Of a stretch of 64,000 nt of DNA, positions 10,701-23,850 are shown one piece after another; positions within the stretch are counted from its first letter, which is position 1, and each line of letters begins with the position of its first letter. The notes under the pieces are model-generated. The model saw only the letters and a program-made list of their open reading frames with translations. It was not told the DNA's origin and made no database searches. Source of the stretch: Camelus bactrianus (Eukaryota; Chordata; Mammalia; Artiodactyla; Camelidae). The stretch covers positions 38,022,501-38,086,500 of the forward strand of contig NC_133551.1 of the NCBI RefSeq assembly GCF_048773025.1, read 5' to 3'. The position numbers were made by a program, and so were the translations under genes.

Positions 10701-13147
10701 TTTAATTTTAGAGCAATATTCCACTTGGCAATCAATAACGGATTGTCGTCAAACTCTGATTTAATAGGAGACGTGGATAACATTCTCTACATGATGCAGA
10801 GAGAGAAATACTCGCAGGAAAGGGAGAGAAAGAGAATGCCTTTGTCTTCCCCTTTCCCTGCTGTCTACCATTCAAGCTCACAAAAGCTTCTAAATCAATA
10901 CCTCCGTGCATGGTGAATCTAAGTCTCATCAATTTTACATCATTAACACTATGAAAAAGCTACTGCTCTCTGAGCAGTTTTTCTCTGCTAGCTAAATATG
11001 CCCTCTTAACAAAACGGGAACAAACAGATTCTGATCATTTTTATAACAAACACTCCCTTCTTCACCAACTTTGTGTCTAAATCCCCTGGAATTACACAGT
11101 CGTTCTATGGCCACTGGAGGGGCTGGGGTGGCTGGGCAGTGACACCACCCTCCAAGCATGACGTCCAGTAAACAGTAGGCAACCTGGGCAGGTGTGACGC
11201 CAAAGGGAGAGTCTTTACTAAAGAGGTGAGTGAATGGCCAGTCTCTGGAAGGTTAAGGTGCAGCAGCAAACTCTACTACAGGAAGGATGCCTAAGTTCAG
11301 AAGCCTACAAAGATGGCAGCAGGCTAGGAGATGGACATTTTGGAAGGTCGGAGCCAGTCATCCAGAACGAAGGGGATGCCCACCACAAGAGGCAGGTGCC
11401 CACTGTCCTGAGAGGCTGGCTGTATGGTGTGAGGTCCAGATGGCTAAAGGATCTGGGAAGTTGGACGCAGACCTTAGAGAAAATCTGTTCCAGTGGTTCC
11501 CAATGTTTTCATAACCAAATTCCCCTTAGGTTACATTTCTCTCTCCCTCCACTGACTCAGAACGGGGAGAATTTTGTTCACCAAAAATGCATTCATAATC
11601 ATTCACTTACCTATTTGGATTATTTGAACCCATCCCTAGTTACTAAAGAGAATCTGCTCAAAGATTAGCTCAGGAGTACAACAGTTACCTGATGCAATTA
11701 CAGATAAACTCGGCGGTTTCATTTGCATGCACAGTGAAAGGTGTAGTCTTATTAGGAATAATTGTACATTTCCGTGTAGCTTTTTGAAATGTCGAAAACT
11801 GCCTGGGACCTCTTTATTACTTACAGTGACCCCAGTAGATCCAGGGCTTTGGGTTAGGAGCCATTGATCTGGTCCAAACTTCTCCTTTGAGAGAGGAATA
11901 AACGGGATCCAAAGAGGTACAGTGAGTGCTTTGTGTTCACAGAGTGGCTAGAATTCAAGCTTCTTAACACCTAGTATAATGAAAATGTTCTTCGTAAGGA
12001 CTTTAAACACATCGTATAATGCCCAGATACGTACGTACACCTTTACAGAGGACTGTTTAATGAGGATTGCTTTAGGTATGTTTCGTATAGAAAATTGGCC
12101 CTAAAGATCACCATTACTGAAAAGGATGATAAACATTATTTATTGAAGCTTGGGTAATAAAGGTGAGAAAGTCAATTTCGACAGATTTTTGAATTACTGA
12201 TCAACAATCCCAATTTACCTTTGTTTGGTAACTGTGGGTCAGGCACGGCGCAAGGTGCTAGGGTGACAAAGATGAGGAAGACAGAGTCTGGTGAGGAAGA
12301 CAGATTGGCAATCAGGCAAAATAGATCAGAGAAGGAAGACCTGTGAGAGCTGGAGCCCGGGGAGCTGTGTGTGAGGAATCCACCGGGAGCTTCTGTGTTG
12401 CTAGAGACAGATTCTAGGGAAACACAGAAGAGGGAGGAGCCGTAGCTGCAGCGGGAGGAAAGGCAAGCCTTGTTCAGGGCGTTTCCCGGAGGTGGTGTTA
12501 TTTCAGGTGCCTCTGCGAGAAGAGGAGTAGGATCTGGGCAAGTGGATGAAAGACCAGGCGTTGCAGACAGGGGAGCAGCCCACGGAGAGCCTCAGAGATG
12601 CGGCTCTGGCCCAGATGGCGACTCTGGACAACACAGAGAGGGCGTTGGACCCTCAAGGCACTCTGTGACCATCTGTGGGAAAATAGTTATAACCGTGCGA
12701 ATCTATGGTTCTCTGGGATGTGAATGGCGCCCCCTGTAGTTGTGCGGTGTACGTCTTCCAGCAGGGCAAGCAGAGGCCCTGGATGTGTAAGTGTACCAAA
12801 CATTAGTCCAGAACTTAGACTGGGCTGTGTCATGAAGAAAGACGTAGCAGGAGCCTCCAGCGCTGAGCGAAGCTGACCGGCTTTGGCAGGCAGAAGGAAG
12901 CCACCATCACAGATGCTCATTCAGCATCTGAACAGTCCTGTTTATCTCTCTGGTCACAGCATCGAGACCATGGAAGGCAGCCTCCATTTCTCGGGGGCAG
13001 GCACAGCTCTTTTCCCTTCCATCTGGACCGAGCAGCTTTCCCAAAGCCCTCCAGACTGGTTCACACGGAGCTGAAACACATCTCTTATTGATCAATAGCT
13101 CGAAGGGAAAGCCCCCTGAAATAATCTCTTCTTTTTGTCTCTGATAG

Positions 13148-14472
<1,325 letters not shown>

Positions 14473-14511
14473 ACAATTCTGGAAGAGGATATTGAAGACC
14501 CTGTATACCAG
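14473..14511 (+). CDS. DAB1: DAB1 exon 7: 13-residue microexon with Y198 (residues 187-199)
   Basis: A 39-base microexon encoding TILEEDIEDPVYQ, phase 0 at both ends, between acceptor CTGTAG (after a long pyrimidine tract) and donor GTAACT. It completes the Y185 motif as YQTI and ends in Tyr198-Gln199. With exon 8 it makes the 35-residue block known to be absent from early (neural progenitor) DAB1 forms in chick and mammals. Because it is a whole number of codons, skipping keeps the frame. The weak donor (C at +5) fits regulated use. Residue 193 is Ile here; I recall Val in human, a conservative change. Confidence 0.95.
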
Positions 14512-16121
14512 GTAACTTCTGAAACTAGTCGGGGTTTGAGGGTCAGGAACCCCGGCCTGCGGTACAGACATTCTGTCAGGGACCTGAAGACTCCACTGGC
14601 TGCAGAGCCTGGAGAGGGACCACGGTTATTTCTGAGGGTGAGGGCTGCCAACGCCTCCAGGAGCAAATTTACATTAAAAAAAAAAAAAAAAAAAAAACCT
14701 AGCAGAAGTTTGGCTGGCATCAGTAGCAGGGGATTTGGAAATAGGCTTCTCCGTTCTTGCCCCTGCCTCAGCCCTCTCTGCAATCTGTAGAAGTTAGATC
14801 CCAGAGCTGAATGTTTTCGAGAGTCTCTTGAATATTCTTAGTTCATTAGAGAGACTATGAATAACGTGGTGGCTTCAGTGAGTTCAGAACCAGAAATGGC
14901 GACTGTCATTTTGGTGACATCTGAACATGAACCCAAAGGACGGCTTGTGAGCTGTAAGAAGGGCTGTGAGGAGAAGTCTGTCTGGTGCCCGGCAGGCCAG
15001 GATGCCCCTGATTCCCTGGCTCATGCCACAGGCGCTGTTAGGGGTTGGGGGAGAAATCCCTGAGATGCGCTGGCCCGTAGCTTACTCTGCACCCTCTTCA
15101 AGGTTGCAGCCTAATTGTGGGTAGAGAGATGGCTTCCCTTGGGTTCAAGTACATGCTCTGTTTACACAGATGCAGAATAGGAAGGAGAGGGGAGGCCCCT
15201 CCCCTCTGTGCTTGTTCCCCGGGAGAGAAAGCTGCCAGTCAACCTGTGGGATGTGAAAGATAACCTGAAACTTAGTCTCCCCGGGGCACACATGGGTTCT
15301 TGTATGTGTGTGTCACACGTGCATTCTATACAAATGTGTATTTCCAAACAGAAAGCGGCTCCCACTTATAGAAAAGTGAAAAAGTATGGATAAAAAAGGT
15401 AATATAATATGAATCACTTCAAGGAAAAGTAGTATCTAGCATAGACGATAAACAGAAGTCGAGGGTGCGCCTGACAGCACGCCTTGCTTTAGAATGCCGA
15501 GGGCATGAACTTGTCTGTAATACGAGCCCAGCTCACGGGCTTGGAGAGGGAAGAACGTTGCCCTTTTTGAAACAGCTCAGTCCTTTAGAGTCTGAAACGT
15601 GTATATGGAAAAACTGACCTGAGTATTTAAACTGAGGCTGTAAAGTAGGGTGATATTTACGGGATGAGTGAGTTTGAGGCTTCTGCGCATGTCAGAATCG
15701 GCTTGGGACCCCTAGACCTGAGGGAGCCGAGGAGAGAGGCTGCTATAACCCAGGGTTTACAAAGTTGGGATTCCAGGCATTTCCAGGGACATCATTCCCA
15801 CTCAGCAGTGCCAGCGCGTGTAGACGTTACTGGGGTAAATGCCACTAGATGAAGGAGCGACATCTCCAGAAAGACCTGTAGGGGCCCATGCAGTCATTGC
15901 TGAGGGACTGCCCGTCAGACCACCGCAGTTTTCCTTGGAAGAGGCAGGCATGTGCGGGGCTGCTCGGAGTGTCAGTCATTCACTTGTCTCTTGAAGGTGT
16001 TTTCTCTTGTGCCTGTTTCTTTAATGCTCACTGTGATGTGTATCCTGAATTCCAAATGCTTTTTTTCCCCCTCTTTCTTTTTTCCCCTCTGACTTTGCCT
16101 CTCTGGCCGCTCCTGTAATAG
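14512..16121 (+). other. DAB1: DAB1 intron 7 (1.6 kb)
   Basis: Contains a 23-base A run near 14675-14697 and otherwise mostly unique sequence. The last 80 bases are strongly pyrimidine-rich. The A run encodes the spurious poly-Phe in a minus-strand open frame. Confidence 0.88.
14675..14697 (+). repeat. Poly(A) run
   Basis: About 23 consecutive A in intron 7 without a recognisable SINE or L1 in front of it. It may be the tail of an eroded retroposon. Confidence 0.8.
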
Positions 16122-16187
16122 TACATTGTGTTTGAGGCTGGACACGAGCCAATCCGTGATCCCGAAACAGAAGAAAACATTTATCAG
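16122..16187 (+). CDS. DAB1: DAB1 exon 8: Y200 and Y220 exon (residues 200-221)
   Basis: Twenty-two codons, YIVFEAGHEPIRDPETEE to the end NIYQ, bounded by acceptor TAATAG and donor GTATAA. A pyrimidine-rich run at about 16055-16115 precedes the acceptor. The exon opens with Tyr200, so joining to exon 7 gives the doublet Y198-Q-Y200, and it closes with Tyr220-Gln221. With exon 9 following, Y220 becomes YQVP, a Crk/CrkL/Nck-type SH2 site. Phase 0 at both ends, 66 bases. The intron before it is 1.6 kb and the one after it 6.3 kb. Skipping of exons 7 and 8 together is known in vertebrates; the phases here allow it. Confidence 0.96.
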
Positions 16188-16729
16188 GTATAAAACTGCT
16201 TCCCTCTCATACCTTTGCGCGAGCATCGGTGAATTCACTGAAGGGGCTGAGAAGCCACGAGCCCTCCCCTCCCTCACACACTTCACGGGGCTCTCTTGGT
16301 CATTCCGGGCTTGTTAAATCCCTTCACGTGAATTGGCGTCTTGCTCCCTGCCATCTACCAGGAGTTTTGACGCCTTATTGTTGAAGTGTTTAGTGGCCAA
16401 CGGGTACAGTGTTTTAATTTTTAATGGACCTTAATTATTTTCAACTGACTCGGAAATCACACATTCCATTTTACTCAAGCCACTGGAGGGTTGTTACCCA
16501 TAATATCGTAGGGTCCTTCATGTCTCAAAAGCAGGTGCTTGTCGAATTCCTTCAAAAGGCCAACTGCACTACTGAAAAATGAAGGACAGATTCAAAAATG
16601 CTATTTGGAAACAACACTGGGCATGTCAACTGCATGAAAGAAAGTCTAGCTAAAGGTTTTTATTCCTTCTGAAGGGAAAGTAAATTAATATTCTTAAATG
16701 TCTGCCTATGTGAGGAACCCTGAACACAC

Positions 16730-16905
16730 TTTTGAACTCATTAATTTTCCTAAATACACTATAGAGGAGGTGTTTTAATCCCACTTTTACAAGGGGAAAC
16801 TGAGGCTCAGAGAAGTTGAGTAGCTTCCTCAGGGCTGTACAGCTGTTGAGAGCTGAGATGTGAAACCCAGGCAGGTGTGTGATTGCAGGACCCACGCTGC
16901 TTCTC
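16730..16905 (-). repeat. MIR, minus strand
   Basis: AATCCCACTTTTACAAGGGG, AAACTGAGGCTCAGAGAAGT and AGGCAGGTGTGTGATTGCAG run in reversed MIR order. Confidence 0.8.
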
Positions 16906-17584
16906 CATCAAAGAGTCTAAGTGATCATAGTGCGGCAACACATCAAACAAATATGACGACCTTCACTTTTTCACTAATTAGAATTTTAGTCCTAATTTGA
17001 AATATAAACATTATGGAAGCAGGAAAAATGTTAATGTATTTAAATAAGTGATTTTCATCTTCTTAATTTACTTAGTTGTGTGGTCTGTTATTCTGCCTTG
17101 GGCATGCGTTACTTGTGTAATAAAAGTAAAACAGATTTTCAGTTTCCATCCAATGCGTGGAATTCGAAATGACTCAAGTATCATGTTCACTCTACCAACA
17201 GCTCGGTTTAAGCAGCCTTGTGGAATAATAACCTAACTATTTTTCTCTGCTGGATCCGTCGTGGTTGCATTCAAGTATGAGGTTGGGCTTGGAGGCTTTG
17301 TTTAAAATCACGGCTTACAAAGTTTCTATCCTTAAATGGTAAAGTTGCAAATCTGTCCTCAGCATCAGATTTTAAAGTACAACCTTGCCTTTCTGAATAG
17401 GAGGCCAGAGGAACCATTAAGCAGTCATTCTAGGAAGAGAGAGCATCTTTTAAAATAAAATTAGGCTTTTCAATATAATAAGAGGTTCCTGAAGTCAGAC
17501 TTTGCTGGAGTTGGCAGGGCTCCTGTGGTGCCCTGTGGTGGGTCTGTGGAGGGCCAGCCTCGTGTGCTGGGAGGGACCAGTTTG

Positions 17585-17725
17585 GGCAGGCAGAGAACTG
17601 GGTTCTGGTTCTGGTTCTGGCTCTGTCACCAACTCCCTTTGGCTGAGGACTAGCGGGCACAGCCCTTGCCCTCTCTGAGACCCAGTTTCCCCAGTGATAA
17701 GATAGGGAATCATTCCTCCCTCACT
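17585..17725 (+). repeat. MIR fragment
   Basis: GGCTCTGTCACCAACTCCCT and CTGAGACCCAGTTTCCCCAG lie in MIR order. A tandem TTCTGG run sits in its 5' part. Confidence 0.7.
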
Positions 17726-18024
17726 CACACGTTGGCCTGAGAATGAAACGAGACCACACGGAGACTGGAAAGAAAAGACTTCATCCCGGATCACACACTG
17801 AGTCCACAGCCACTAAGCCACCTTGGCATTTCCTTTCCTTGTCTGGGCCTCAGTTTACACATCTGTAAAATGAGCAGAAAAGACAGAAGAGTCTCTCAGG
17901 CAAGTCCCTTTTCTGCTCTTTGCAACTGAAGCGCCTCATCATAGGACTGTTAGAGGGCATGCTGGCTTGCCTGACCGAGCAACAGGACTCTGAGCAATGG
18001 TGTGTGTGTTGCGGGCTGGGTTTG

Positions 18025-18235
18025 CTAACATTTACTGAACACTGGTTGTGGGCCAGCTCTGTGACTGGGGGTTTACGTGCTGTATCTTACTGTGTCCCGC
18101 AGCAACCCCCAGGGGCTTGAACCATGATCCCCACTTCCCAGATGAGAAAGTGAGTCTCGCAGAGATAAGATGTCCTGGCCAGGATCCCAGAGCTTGCAAG
18201 AGGTAGAGCCCCCACTCACAGCCAGGTCTCTCTCT
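18025..18235 (-). repeat. MIR, minus strand
   Basis: ACATTTACTGAACACTGG, CCCCACTTCCCAGATGAGAA and CCAGGATCCCAGAGCTTGCA give a nearly full reversed MIR. Confidence 0.75.
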
Positions 18236-18689
18236 CATGTCTGTAAATAAAGAAATCTGAGGCTCTTTTCAGCTCAGAATATCCTGGCTGCTGAGTTTTG
18301 CAAGTAGATTCTGTGTAGGTTTCAAGTCACTATCTGAAAACCGTGCTTGTTTTAATAGTTCTGATGTCCAGGATCTTCCCTGGTTGGTCCACCGTTAACA
18401 GGAAGGTACCATCTAAGGGAATGAATGTTTTATCGCCTTCTATTGCGAAGGCCTCTGGTCTGTCTCCTGTCTTGCATTGCTAGTCCACTGGGCCTCAATT
18501 TGCTTAACGAGAGATAAGCTCTTGGGTTTAAAGATAAGTCCGAGCTTTTAAGGAGCTGCTATTAGGGGCCTCATTTTTTTTTTTTTTTAAAGGACCTTCA
18601 AGTGTTCCACCACTATCCCTCCAGAGTAGATTGCAGTGTTTCTTATACTTCAGCTTGGTCAAGGGAGTCTTGGATTTTATTCTATTTAT

Positions 18690-18885
18690 CCTCTGTTTTC
18701 TGAGGAATGAGGTCAGAGGAACTGGGGCCTGATTTTGTAACTGTTTTGTGACCTTGGGTGAAGGAAGTAACTTCTGTATGCCAGTTTCCTGGGCTGGAAA
18801 ATAGGGAGACTGTGTTCTCAGCTTCTCGGAGTGATACGAAGACAGAAGGCGACAAGGAGAGCGCCTGGTACGGAGTAGGTTCTGT
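18690..18885 (+). repeat. MIR, plus strand
   Basis: GTGACCTTGGGTGAAGGAAG, GCCAGTTTCCTGGGCTGG and GAGAGCGCCTGGTACGGAGT keep MIR order with strong divergence. Confidence 0.65.
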
Positions 18886-21194
18886 GCGAGTGCAACTTCC
18901 TCTTCTTAACGTCATCAATACCAGATGCGGCTCGAGATGTCTTATGACGATGTATTAAGTGAAGTAGGGCGTGACTTCTCACCTCATCACATCAGAGCCC
19001 AGCGGAAAGCTGCAGCCTCGCTTGACTGTGCTATTTATAACTCCAGCACAAGGAAGGGAAAGACTCCTGAGTGAATGTCACCTCTCCCTGAGGATCAGTA
19101 GTCTCATTTTTCCAAAGTGGATTAATAATAATCTTTCTATTTGCATGCCTCAGAAAAAAATTGTCAGTTTATAAAGAACAACCCAGAGCTCCATGGTACA
19201 AAGCATTTTTAGCCATCGTTTACTTTTGACCCTTCCAGTAACTCGGGGAGATGAGATGAACAGTTGCAATGACGATCATCTTAAATGTAAGAGATTCAAG
19301 TCCTTTGGACTTAAGGGTTGGGCCCAAGACCAGAGCCTCTGACTCTAAACCTGGTGTTCTCTGTACCTTAAAAAGCTTCCAGCACCTGTGAGATCGCAGC
19401 CTGCCGCGGGCACGTTCTGCCAAGTTCGCTCATTCGAAAAACATTTTGAGTTACCCAAGATATGTCAAGTATTGTTATTTTAAAATGTCTCTAGTCCTAT
19501 GTCACCCAGCTCTTAACCTGCCTCTCCACACTGTTAATATGTCACTGCACTAAAAGCACCTTTTGTCTGGATGGTCCTTAATATATAGTGTTCAGAGTAA
19601 TTCCATTCGTTTATTCAAAAAGTGATTACGTATGGAGCCCCTAGTCTGTGCCAGGCACATGGAGATGGAATAGTGACCACAGCACGGTCCCCACCTTCAA
19701 GGAGTTTGTAGGCAACTCCTTGGATACTCAGGACAACCAGAAGAGGAAACTGAGGGTCAGAGAGCAGAGTGACGTCTCCCAGGTCACCTAGCCTGTGGCA
19801 GAGCCAGGATTAGGAACCATCCTTTTGGTCCAGAGCTGATATCACTCTACGCAACATCACGTTACTGAAATGGTCTACAGACAGGATGGACTCGCTAGGA
19901 GGAGATGAGAGCCAGGGGCAAGACACTTTCTGGTTTTTATCCTTTTAGCACTTCTGCTGGTGTTCTCAGCACACACGCGGAATATGTTTGATGCTTAGAA
20001 GTTTCCTATTTAACCAGTATTTACAGATGGGGAAACAAGGATAATAAAATATCTGTTCTGCCCTTAGCAAGCTTATGGGTTGGAATACAGAGTGAATGGA
20101 AAACTGCAATGTGCTTTGACAGCTCCCTTAGAAGATAAAACACACTTTATAGCCTCTTTCAGTAGCCTGATTACTTTTCCATGTCCCCCAGCAAGACAAG
20201 GAGCTCTGATAAATCCGGGGCTGTATCTGCCTTGTTCGCCATCATTGTCCTCGTCAAAGCTCAGTGCATGACACTTAATAGGTTCTTGCTAACTTTTATT
20301 TCTTAATGAAACGATGCACCAGAGGTTACAAGAGTGCCAAGGAGGGCTCATGTCAGTCCTGGGGAGTCAGGCAAGGCTCCCAAGGAGATGTGCCGGCTGA
20401 AGTAAATCTTAAAGGACAGACAGGCAGATTGATACCTTACCCATGGGACAGCCCAGCAGAAAAGCGTTTTCAATTATGCACAGTTTGGGTTTCTCCATCC
20501 CACTGCTTCTCCTCCATTTGCAGGCATAATTGAGAGTCAGCTGCGGTTCAACTTGTTAAGTGCCCATAGTGAGCGGTGAATTACAGGGAACAGAAAAAAC
20601 GCTGTTCGCTTTGCTCAGGGACGGGGGAGCTCGTGAAAATAAAAGTGAGGGCTGGTAATTTATTGGCCCTCGTTAACAAGGACTCCGTAGGTATTCCTGG
20701 AGGACTCCTTTTAGACAGAGCTCAGTTACCAGGAGCAAAGAAATTACATCCTTCGCGGGCTCCCTGCAAACTAAGGTTTGCAAGAGCAGCTCGGAAAGTG
20801 CATCTTCGGCACGGCCGTACTCACTCCTAGTCCTGTTTTCTGCAAGGATGTGCACGAGCTTCTGGGAGTGTGGAATGTGAGGTCAGAGGAAAAAGAGGCC
20901 CTGAAACAGCTGTGGGAAGGATGGGAACAGGGCTGAGCTGTGCTGTCTGTCTGATGCAGCAGCTCACAGGCAGACTGCCCAGGTTGAAGCTTCTGGCTCC
21001 CTACTCACAGACTGCAGGAGCCCCTCCAGGCTTCCTTTCCGTTCTCTGCAGCATGAGGACAACTGTCGTCCTCCCGTGATAGACTTGTCCCAAGGATGAC
21101 ATGAGAATATCCATAAACACAAATGTTTATAACAGAGCCTGGCACATAGAAAGTGGCCTGGCAGTGATACATGTTTGTGATACATGTCTTACTC

Positions 21195-21350
21195 GGTAGC
21201 CAGAAAGAGCGACGTTTGAATCTAATCAGTTACCAGCTTTGAAGCTTTGGGCAAGTTTCCCTAACATCTCTGAGCCTCAGTCTCTACTATTTAAAGTGGA
21301 GGTTATAATACCAACTTCTTAGGATTATTATCAGGATTTGAAGTTCAATG
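21195..21350 (+). repeat. MIR, plus strand
   Basis: GCTTTGGGCAAGTTTCCCTA, CTCTGAGCCTCAGTCTCTAC and TAGGATTATTATCAGGATTT match the MIR core and 3' half. Confidence 0.75.
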
Positions 21351-22529
21351 AGAGCAAAAGTGACAAAGGGACTCAAGGAATGAGCCCAAATTTTCACTCC
21401 TCTAAGAAGAAAGGTATGGTTAGCAGGTCTCAGCCTAAAAGATTCTTTTTTCCCCTCCCTATTTCCTACAATTCTGGGTGGCAGCCTTACCCAGCAGACA
21501 CCCACTGAATGCTTCCTGGATGTCAGGCACTGTGCCTGCTTTTTAGGGGCTCCCCATCTGCTGGAAGGAGACAGGTTATCACATGGCTGGAAGACCAGTG
21601 TTGGCCGCTCCTTCCCCTGGAGGTGTGATTTGAGCTGTGCTAGGAAAGAGCTAGTGATTGCTTTCCATCTGGGATGTTTCAGAAACAAGGGGCCCTGACG
21701 GACTCATCTGAAAAGTATTCCAGGCAGCCACTGTTCCTCACGTGATCAAACATAGTCGTATACATGTTTACATAAATGTATCAACGGTGAAAGAAGTTCT
21801 CATTTTGACACTTCCCAGGATGCTGCTGCCTAATAGTCTGTGGTTATTTACTCTCTTTTCTCGTCCGTCCTCCCAATAACCTGAGTGAGCAGCAGAGTCA
21901 GTAGCTCCTGTTTTATGATAGTGAACCCGGAGGAGCTAAGTGACCCGCTTAGGGTGTGACAGTTACCACGTGGCCCGATAAGACCAGATGGATGAGGAAG
22001 AGAAGGAAAAAAGGGAAGAAGTTACAGATAAGGGCTTAAAAAAAAAATCAGGTTTTCCAGATTCTAGTCTCATGACTTTCATGCCATCGATGGGCCCTTT
22101 TCTTGAATAAAAACCTTGGGTGCTTGTCTGATGGCTTGTATGTGACCCCACCCGAAGCTGTACTTTGTACTGTGACCTTGATTTTTGCTGTATTTTGAAG
22201 AGCCTGTATCTCAGTCAGTGGGGAGTAGTTTGAGCTCAGCTGCAAACTGTTTTGAATCGCTCTGGGCAACTCCTAGCACCTCCCCCGGCCTCCTTTTAGT
22301 CTTTGGTGAGTTGAGGATGATTTTTTTCCTGCCATGTGACCTCCAAGTTCTCTGCATTTCGCTTCCTAGTCCCAGCAGCCCCTTCTGCTGAAAGTCGGGT
22401 CCCTTGGACCTCAGGGGCTGCATTCACATGTACTTCGCCATTGGAGTCAAGCCTGTTTGCTTTGTTCTTTGAAAGTGGAATACCAAAAGTGGAGTATGCT
22501 GACTGTGTCGAATTTGATCTTTTTCATAG

Positions 22530-22589
22530 GTTCCCACCAGCCAAAAGAAAGAAGGTATCTATGACGTGCCAAAAAGTCAACCTGTAAGT
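22530..22589 (+). CDS. DAB1: DAB1 exon 9: Y232 exon (residues 222-241)
   Basis: Twenty codons: VPTSQKKEGIYDVPKSQPVS, acceptor CATAG, donor GTAAGT, phase 0 at both ends. Its first two residues, Val-Pro, complete the YQVP motif begun in the previous exon. Tyr232 sits in GIYDVP, the second Crk/Nck-type site. I recall GVYDVP in human. The last two codons are themselves GTAAGT and are followed at once by a second GTAAGT, so two perfect donors lie 6 bases apart. I chose the downstream one because mammalian DAB1 contains the Val-Ser pair. Use of the upstream donor would remove V240-S241 in frame. Confidence 0.95.
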
Positions 22590-22595
22590 GTAAGT
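22584..22595 (+). promoter_or_regulatory. DAB1: Tandem 5' splice sites of exon 9
   Basis: Two back-to-back GTAAGT hexamers, 22584-22589 and 22590-22595. The first also codes Val-Ser. Both are strong consensus donors, and choosing the upstream one shortens the protein by exactly two residues without shifting the frame. Confidence 0.7.
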
Positions 22596-23499
22596 ACGTC
22601 TCCTCTCTTCTGCCAGGTTCCTGTGACCAGGGCTTGTACCGAGGCGATGCCTACCATCTGAAGAAGGGAATCACCCTTCTGGATAAGTGTCACAACCCAG
22701 ATAGCTTTGCTGAGGACTCTTCAGTGGGTCGGGGGGAAGGAGCCATGAGGCAGAAATGATGGGGCTGAGGAGGGGGGTGCCAGTCTGGAGTGAAGATCTT
22801 GGCCCCAGGAGTGGGAACGCATGGAACTTTGCAAAACTACTATGTCCAAGGGACTCAGAGTCTCAGGTGTTCTATGAGAAAAGTCTCTAGCCAAGGCTTG
22901 ATGATACTTGGTCCAGCAGTGGGCAGTGTCTTGGTTCTGGGGAGAGAGTTGTCCAGCCAATTTGAAAGTGGTTGAGAAGCTTCAGAGGGATTTTTAAAAA
23001 GGCTGGCCATAGCCTTTGGAGTGTGTGAGGGTCCAGCCCATGGCCGGAGTGCTGTGCAAAAGGCCATGCGTGGTGGGCTTGGAGAGGACCCAGAGGGTCG
23101 CCTGCACCTGGAGCCCACCTGCTGGCGGGACTCCTGGAAATCTGGGACACGAAGGAAAATCCTCAGCTCTGTGCCACTGCTGGGCTCAGAACATGTTTAG
23201 GACCTTTAGTTGGCCCTCCTAAGGCACCTTCTACACATAATTCAGGCAGCCCAGAGAGCCAGCAGGGGGACCTGGAGTTTGCCGCAGCTCATGTAAAAAG
23301 AAGTAAGGTGTCTAGACACTGTTGGTCTCACTCAGTCATGGGTGGAAAGAGCACGGGCTTTGGAGTCATGCTGACCCTCAGGAATCCCAGCTCTCACCTG
23401 AACAGAACTGTCGTGAGGCTAAAGCACCATTTCTGGAACCTTCTTATCAGTTCCAGCCCCCAGACTAGGAGAGACATGAAGACAGTCCTACACGTTACA

Positions 23500-23850
23500 A
23501 GATGAGATTAATAACAGGCTTTGAAACCCCATCCCATAAGGAACAGCTGGAGGACCTGGAAGCGTTTGGCCTGGAGAAGAGAAAAACTAGAAACATGGAG
23601 ACGGGCATCCCCAGAGCCACTATATGGAAGAGGGGTTATTCTGCTCTGGATTAGCCAGCTCCTGGCCCCCAGAGTGGGTGGCACTGCCAGAAAGCCAATC
23701 TGGCACAAAGTGAGGGTGACCCGCTGACGGTCAGAGGGGCTCAAGGGTGGAAAATCTGGCATCTCAGAGAGTGAGCTCCCCGTCCCTGGAGCTGTACAAG
23801 CAGAGCCTGAAGACCACCTGTCAGAACGACTAGCGGGGCGTGGTGGGTTC
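23500..23850 (+). repeat. L3/CR1-like LINE fossil
   Basis: TAAGGAACAGCTGGAGGACC, TTTGGCCTGGAGAAGAGAAA, TATATGGAAGAGGGGTTATT, GTGAGCTCCCCGTCCCTGGA and GACCACCTGTCAGAACGA match a very old mammalian LINE 3' region that I take to be L3/CR1-like. Confidence 0.6.

Larger units (their letters stand above)
1..13147 (+). other. DAB1: DAB1 intron 4 (3' part)
   Basis: Intronic sequence upstream of exon 5; its 5' end is outside the window. It holds L1 3' ends, MIR and L2 fragments, a nested Tigger-type MITE and several repeat-free AT-rich blocks listed separately. Open frames here are short, lack family resemblance and mostly run through repeats. I see no coding exon in it. Confidence 0.85.
16188..22529 (+). 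other. DAB1: DAB1 intron 8 (6.3 kb)
   Basis: Carries several MIR fragments on both strands and otherwise unique sequence. The first 450 bases are repeat-poor. If this species has the alternative early exons reported for chick DAB1 (7b/7c), they could be in this intron or the previous one; I could not pick them out. Confidence 0.88.

Noticed and set aside
11234-11668. 144-residue open frame, plus strand
   Set aside because: No family resemblance, no splice or promoter context, ordinary intron composition; a chance frame.
21287-21688. 133-residue minus-strand open frame
   Set aside because: Runs into a MIR copy and shows no protein-like pattern.
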